Positions 59,318 through 64,000 of a DNA stretch of 64,000 bases are shown one piece after another. The notes below the pieces were generated by a model. It did no database searches and was not told where the DNA came from. It saw only the letters and a program-made list of their open reading frames with translations. The stretch covers positions 248,001-312,000 of the forward strand of contig JAAFJY010000002.1 in assembly GCA_013299105.1 (NCBI GenBank), given 5' to 3'. The stretch comes from Chitinophagales bacterium. Its GTDB lineage: Bacteria; Bacteroidota; Bacteroidia; Chitinophagales; Saprospiraceae. Made by a program: the position numbers and the translations under genes. Within the stretch, counting starts at the first letter, position 1; each line of letters opens with the position of its first letter.

Positions 59318-61111
59318 ATGACTGACTACCCAAGTAGGCAAGCCCACTTTGAAGACCTGGCTCAAACCCTGCGCAAGCGCTACAATTTGCTTTCACTGGT
59401 ACGGCTCTTGTTTTTTTTGGCCGTAGTGGCGGGCGGCTTTGTGCTGCTTTCACTGCATTGGGTTGCTGCGGTGTCGTTCTGGGTATTGGGCCTGGCTGCT
59501 TTCTTGTTTTTGGTCAAAAGGCACCAAAAAATACAGGAAGAAGAAGCTTTTCAAACCCACATGGCCCTGGTGAATGCCCAGGAACATGAAGCCCTCCATT
59601 ATAATTTTCAGGCGTTTGCAGATGGGGCCGAGTTCATGGACCCTCAGCATCCGTATGCCAATGACTTGGACGTTTTTGGTCGCCGTTCATTTTTTCAAAG
59701 CATCAACCGCTGCGTGAGTGCAGGTGGAAAAAGCCACCTTGCCGCTTACTTATTGGTATCCGCAGAGCCAAGTGTCATCAAAGAAAGGCAGCAAGCGGTA
59801 GCAGAGTTGAGCCAACATTTGGAGTGGCGGCAACAGTTCCGAGCCTGTGGCATGGCCAATGAAGACCAAGCCAAGTACCAACAGCTTTTGCAGCAATGGC
59901 TGGCCTTGCCCAACCATTTGCACGGCCACAACCAGTTTTATTGGGCGCTTACCCTCCTGCCTTTTTTCAATGTGATTGCTTTGGCATTGATTTTGCCATT
60001 TTATCCGGCGTTTTTGGGGCTGGTTGTGTTGATTCCTTCGGTGCTGTTGCTGCGGCGTTATTTTGTGCAGGTGAATGAAGCCATTGCCCAAACCCAACAG
60101 GCCGAGACTTGGCTCCACGCCTACGCGGGTTTGATCGATTTGGTCGAAAAAGCAGCTTTTCAAACACCTTTTTTGCAAAAACTACGCGCCGAATTGGCCC
60201 CACAAGGTGATAAAAACACCTCGGCGGTTTTGCGAGATTTGTCCTATTATTTGTCGCAATTGCAAGTGCGCAACAACCCCTTTGCCATTTTTCTGAACCT
60301 GATCGGCCTTTGGGACTTGCAATGGTTATACAAACTCGAAGGCTGGAAAAGCCGTTGGCGCGACTCCTTGCCACAGTGGTTTGCAGCCTTGGCCGAAATA
60401 GATGCTTTGTGCAGCCTGGCCAATTCGTACCACAACAATCCAGACTGGACTTTTCCTAAAGTTGAAGTAGGAGTCGATTTGAAGGTCAATCAACTTGGCC
60501 ATCCGCTCATTCCCGCTAATCGCCGAATTGGCAATGACTTGAAAATGCAGACCCAGGCCCAATTGAAATTGTTGACGGGCTCAAACATGGCTGGAAAAAG
60601 CACTTGGCTGCGCACCTTGGGCCTGAACATGGTGATGGCCCAGGCCGGATCTGCGGTTTGTGCACAAGCCTTGGAAATGCCGCCTTTGCACCTGTTCACA
60701 GGCATGAGAACGCAAGACGATTTGAGTGAAAGTACTTCCTCGTTTTATGCCGAATTAAGGCGCCTGAAAGCCTTGGTAGACCGGGTAGAAGGCCCTGAAA
60801 AAGTGGAAATGGATGTATTTTTCCTTTTGGACGAAATCCTGAAGGGGACCAATTCGCGGGATCGGCATGCAGGCTCCAGGGCTTTGATTTTGCAATTATT
60901 AGAGGCAGGGGCCGCAGGATTCATCGCTACCCACGATTTGGAATTGACAGCGATGGAAGATGAAAACCCCTCGCAAATTGAAAACCTGTGCATGGAAGTG
61001 GACATCCAAGGCGAGGAGTTGCATTTTGACTATACCTTGAAAAAAGGCATCAGTCAGAGTTTCAATGCTACTTTGCTCATGAAGGGACTTGGATTGGGGA
61101 AATACGACTAA
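59318..61111 (+). CDS. MutS-family ATPase, membrane-anchored short homologue
   Basis: MutS ATPase [32 protein letters not shown] ... [18 protein letters not shown] ... FIATHDLEL; two hydrophobic segment pairs upstream. Confidence 0.9.
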   Translation: MTDYPSRQAHFEDLAQTLRKRYNLLSLVRLLFFLAVVAGGFVLLSLHWVAAVSFWVLGLAAFLFLVKRHQKIQEEEAFQTHMALVNAQEHEALHYNFQAFADGAEFMDPQHPYANDLDVFGRRSFFQSINRCVSAGGKSHLAAYLLVSAEPSVIKERQQAVAELSQHLEWRQQFRACGMANEDQAKYQQLLQQWLALPNHLHGHNQFYWALTLLPFFNVIALALILPFYPAFLGLVVLIPSVLLLRRYFVQVNEAIAQTQQAETWLHAYAGLIDLVEKAAFQTPFLQKLRAELAPQGDKNTSAVLRDLSYYLSQLQVRNNPFAIFLNLIGLWDLQWLYKLEGWKSRWRDSLPQWFAALAEIDALCSLANSYHNNPDWTFPKVEVGVDLKVNQLGHPLIPANRRIGNDLKMQTQAQLKLLTGSNMAGKSTWLRTLGLNMVMAQAGSAVCAQALEMPPLHLFTGMRTQDDLSESTSSFYAELRRLKALVDRVEGPEKVEMDVFFLLDEILKGTNSRDRHAGSRALILQLLEAGAAGFIATHDLELTAMEDENPSQIENLCMEVDIQGEELHFDYTLKKGISQSFNATLLMKGLGLGKYD

Positions 61112-61580
61112 AATTGTGGTACGTCGGGCCGCAGCCCGACGTGTGCGAAGTACGGACTTCGGGCTTAGCGGCCTAATTGGGTGTCATCGGTAACGACGAT
61201 CCAAGGCATACCAAGCCCTTGTGTTGGGGTTTGATAGGTGTACATGGCTAACTGGGTTACTAGGGTTTGTGTAAATGGGTTTGTTCTTGGGGTGAAGATA
61301 GGATGCCTTTTTGGGGCCTGCAAGACAAAAAAACGCGTTTTGTTCCCTGGACTTTGATCCTAAAATCAACACGTATGTTTTTGTAAATTATTGGAAAAGA
61401 ATTGATTGTAAATATTGTTTGAAGCGAAAAGTCCAGTTTTTGAGATGGTAGAAAATGAGAAAAAATATCAAGAAACCTGCTTTTTTCTGCATTTCATGAG
61501 GTTTTGCTAACTTTGCGGCATTAAAAAATGCTCTACATGCAAGTTTCAAACGCTTGAATTTTGAGCTTATCCATTTGACC

Positions 61581-62201
61581 ATGTTTATCATCGATATTCG
61601 TTTGCGATTTGCACTCATGGCCGTATTGATTTTCGGCGGCCTGCTGCTGAGTGTTTTTACTGGCTTTTGGTATGGGTTTCCCTTGATCCTGATTGGTTTG
61701 ATCCTTTTGGTAGGTTATATCTTACTAGGTACAGTTCAATCTGCTGCTCAGTTGATGCAGGAAGGTGACATGGAAGGAGCTGAAAAGCGTTTGTCCATGA
61801 CCTTCAAGCCCGAATGGTTGTATGTGACCAACCGCGCCTATTATTACATGCTCAAGGGCTCGATTGCAGTGGCCGATAAGCGCGTGGAAGAAGGCGAAGA
61901 ATACCTGATCAAAGCCCAAGGCCTGCAATTGCCCAGCGACAACGAAAAAGCGATGATCGAAATGCAGTTTGCGGGCATGAAAGCCAATCGCGGACAGATC
62001 AAGCAAGCCGAAGTGCACCTGCGCAACCTGCGCAACCTGAAAATAACCGAACCGATGCTGAGGGCTCAAGTAGATGAATTAGAAAAGGCCCTGAAGCAAA
62101 ACAAAGGTGCCATCAGCACTTCTGCGCGCATGGGTTTTCGCGGCCAGGCAATGGCCAAAGGAGGAGGCAGTAGCAAGCGCCGTCGCCCACCGATGCGTTG
62201 A
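61581..62201 (+). CDS. Hypothetical membrane protein with TPR-like C-terminal region
   Basis: Two N-terminal TM helices then helical repeats; basic C terminus. Confidence 0.65.
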   Translation: MFIIDIRLRFALMAVLIFGGLLLSVFTGFWYGFPLILIGLILLVGYILLGTVQSAAQLMQEGDMEGAEKRLSMTFKPEWLYVTNRAYYYMLKGSIAVADKRVEEGEEYLIKAQGLQLPSDNEKAMIEMQFAGMKANRGQIKQAEVHLRNLRNLKITEPMLRAQVDELEKALKQNKGAISTSARMGFRGQAMAKGGGSSKRRRPPMR

Positions 62202-62219
62202 TTTTTAATCCGTATAAGG

Positions 62220-62263
62220 ACAAACCCGCATTCCAGGATTTTCAGGAGTGCGGGTTTGTTGTT
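62220..62263 (+). terminator. Intrinsic terminator
   Basis: ACAAACCCGCA / TGCGGGTTTGT 11-bp stem followed by TGTTT. Confidence 0.6.
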
Positions 62264-62334
62264 TAGTGCTTTTCTCAAAGCGGATTCGTGGTCTTTGTAA
62301 AGAACTGCGTCGTATTGTTTAAAAACCCAAACAA

Positions 62335-63093
62335 ATGCAAAATCCATTTTCACTCGATAATCAATTAGCGCTCATTACTGGCGGCGGTACTGGAATTGGG
62401 CTTGCCATTGCCCAAAAAATGATTGAGGCCGGAGCGAAAGTTGTCATCACTGGCCGACGCAAGGACGTTCTGGAAGAAGCTTGTCAAAAATTAGGCGAAA
62501 AAGCCAACTGGCGACAGCACGACATTGCAGACCTAGAAAGTACAGCAGGGGTAGTCGAAGAAATCGAAAAAAGCCTGGGGCCCATTGATATTCTGGTCAA
62601 CAATGCAGGCATTAACAAGAAAAAAATCATCACGGAGGTAGAAACACCAGACTTTCTGCAAGTGATTCAAACCAATCTCAATGGCTTGTTCGTGATGACC
62701 CGTGAAGTAGCCAAGTTCATGAAAGAACGCAATCACGGCTGCATCATCAGCATTAGTTCGATGGCGGCGATGTATGGCCTGCCTTATGTGTCGGCTTATG
62801 CCATGTCCAAGTCTGCTGTTTTGGGAGTTACGCGTACCTGGGCCCAGGAGTTGGCTCCTTTTGGCATCCGGGTCAACTCGATTGCACCAGGTTTTATCTA
62901 CTCCGAAATGACCAATGCGGCCCTCAATAGCGACCCAGAACGCAAAGCCAAAGTCTTTTCCCGCACCCCCATGGATCGCATGGGCAACCCCGAAGACATT
63001 GGTTATGGTGCTGTGTACCTGGCCAGCCCAGCGGCCAGTTTTGTTACGGGCATCAACCTGCCGATTGATGGTGGGAATTCGATTGGGTTTTAA
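62335..63093 (+). CDS. SDR family oxidoreductase (gluconate-5-dehydrogenase-like)
   Basis: ITGGGTGIGLAIAQ, NNAGI, YAMSKSAVLGVTRTWAQELAPFGIRVNSIAPGF. Confidence 0.92.
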   Translation: MQNPFSLDNQLALITGGGTGIGLAIAQKMIEAGAKVVITGRRKDVLEEACQKLGEKANWRQHDIADLESTAGVVEEIEKSLGPIDILVNNAGINKKKIITEVETPDFLQVIQTNLNGLFVMTREVAKFMKERNHGCIISISSMAAMYGLPYVSAYAMSKSAVLGVTRTWAQELAPFGIRVNSIAPGFIYSEMTNAALNSDPERKAKVFSRTPMDRMGNPEDIGYGAVYLASPAASFVTGINLPIDGGNSIGF

Positions 63094-63145
63094 GCACAAA
63101 AACTGAGGAGTTGAGTGCATCATTCTCAACTCCTCAAGCTCTCAA

Positions 63146-64000
63146 CTACTTCTCGTAGTAAATCCGGTAAATCGCATCGGCGTAATCATCGGATACCAGC
63201 ATCGAGCCATCTGGTAAAAATTCCATGTCTACTGGTCGACCCCATACATCGTCTTTGCTTTGGTCCAACCAACCCTGGGCAAAAGGCTGGTAATCGACGG
63301 CCTTTTGTTGATCGTCCAAGGTGACCATCACAATTCGATACCCGCTTTTTTTGCTGCGATTCCAGGAGCCGTGTTCGGCGATGAAAACCTGGTTTTTGTA
63401 TTTTTTGGGAAAATTATTGCCCGTGTAAAATTCGATACCCAGCGGAGCCACGTGCGCGCCTAATTTTTGAGCAGGGGCGACAAAATCGCTGCAATTCCTT
63501 TTTTTGCCAAACTCTGGATCGGCATAATCACCCTGGTGACAATAGGGATAACCAAAATGCTGCCCGTCGGCGCTAGCGTGGTTGAGCTCGCAGGCGGGTA
63601 AGTCGTCGCCTAACATATCACGGCCATTGTCGGTGAACCAAAGTTGCTTGTTGTCGGGATGCCAAGTGAAGCCTACGGTGTTCCGTACTCCTTTCTGCAC
63701 GATTTCCAAACCAGTGCCGTCGGGATTGATGCGGGTGATGCTATTGAAAATTTCGTTTTCCGATTCGCAAATATTGCAAGGGGCACCAACGGGTACATAC
63801 AATTTCCCGTCCGGCCCAAAGGCGATGTACTTCCAACCGTGGTGTTTTTCGCTGGGGTATTTATCATAAACCACTACAGGTGCAGGTGGTGATTCTAATT
63901 TCGACTCGATATTGACCAATTTAATGATCCTATTGACCTCTGCGATGTACAAATCTCCATCGCGGAAAGCCACTCCATTGGGCATGTTCAACCCTTTGGC
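63146..64000 (-). CDS. PQQ-dependent sugar dehydrogenase / sorbosone dehydrogenase-like (5' end beyond window)
   Basis: MNMPNGVAFRDGDLYIAEVNRIIKL ... TRINPDGTGLEIVQKGVRNTVGFTWHPDNKQLWFTDNGRDMLGDDLPACELN; frame continues past 63991. Confidence 0.85.
   Translation of the reverse strand, partial: AKGLNMPNGVAFRDGDLYIAEVNRIIKLVNIESKLESPPAPVVVYDKYPSEKHHGWKYIAFGPDGKLYVPVGAPCNICESENEIFNSITRINPDGTGLEIVQKGVRNTVGFTWHPDNKQLWFTDNGRDMLGDDLPACELNHASADGQHFGYPYCHQGDYADPEFGKKRNCSDFVAPAQKLGAHVAPLGIEFYTGNNFPKKYKNQVFIAEHGSWNRSKKSGYRIVMVTLDDQQKAVDYQPFAQGWLDQSKDDVWGRPVDMEFLPDGSMLVSDDYADAIYRIYYEK

Noticed and set aside
1-64000. CRISPR arrays, rRNA, tRNA, intact transposases, phage modules
   Set aside because: Looked for repeat-spacer periodicity, conserved RNA motifs and transposase/integrase motifs in the ORF list; none could be supported by eye (no tRNAscan/Infernal run possible).

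Overview
This window looks like a Bacteroidota chromosome, probably Saprospiria/Haliscomenobacter-like. That placement is inferred from gene content, SusC/FecR/ECF-type modules and TTTG/TAnnTTTG promoter-like motifs; no database was searched. Most of it is ordinary chromosomal coding sequence: glgX (5'-truncated), icmF-type fused mutase, HEAT+cyclophilin lipoprotein, gcvT, Fic protein, Spt-like PLP enzyme, mvaD, M1 peptidase, thrA-thrB-thrC, M23 peptidase, aat, ctaA/COX15, TIGR02757, recX, mscS, Fpg/Nei-like glycosylase, lipA, an ECF sigma/FecR/TonB receptor locus, a LytS/LytTR pair, pyrD, a membrane MutS homologue, an SDR, and a truncated PQQ-type sugar dehydrogenase. No rRNA, tRNA, CRISPR or intact IS element was recognised. 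The most interesting signals are non-coding. (1) A cluster of TTATNCACA DnaA boxes beside an AT-rich stretch sits in the ctaA/TIGR02757 intergenic region, with four parS-like palindromes (one inside a perfect 44-bp palindrome) about 8-9 kb away around thrC. Together they suggest a replication-origin/centromere region with no dnaA or parAB visible. (2) Two nearly identical 24-bp palindromes bracket the Fic promoter. (3) A ~258-bp direct duplication flanks an S41 peptidase gene, with reciprocal gene decay in the two copies. (4) A GNAT-like/HTH gene pair overlaps by 8 nt and resembles a toxin-antitoxin module. (5) There are dispersed intergenic repeats and candidate terminator-ended ncRNAs. (6) A HExxH lipoprotein gene lies inside an ECF sigma/FecR/TonB operon, and a Fpg/Nei protein has lost its zinc-finger cysteines.
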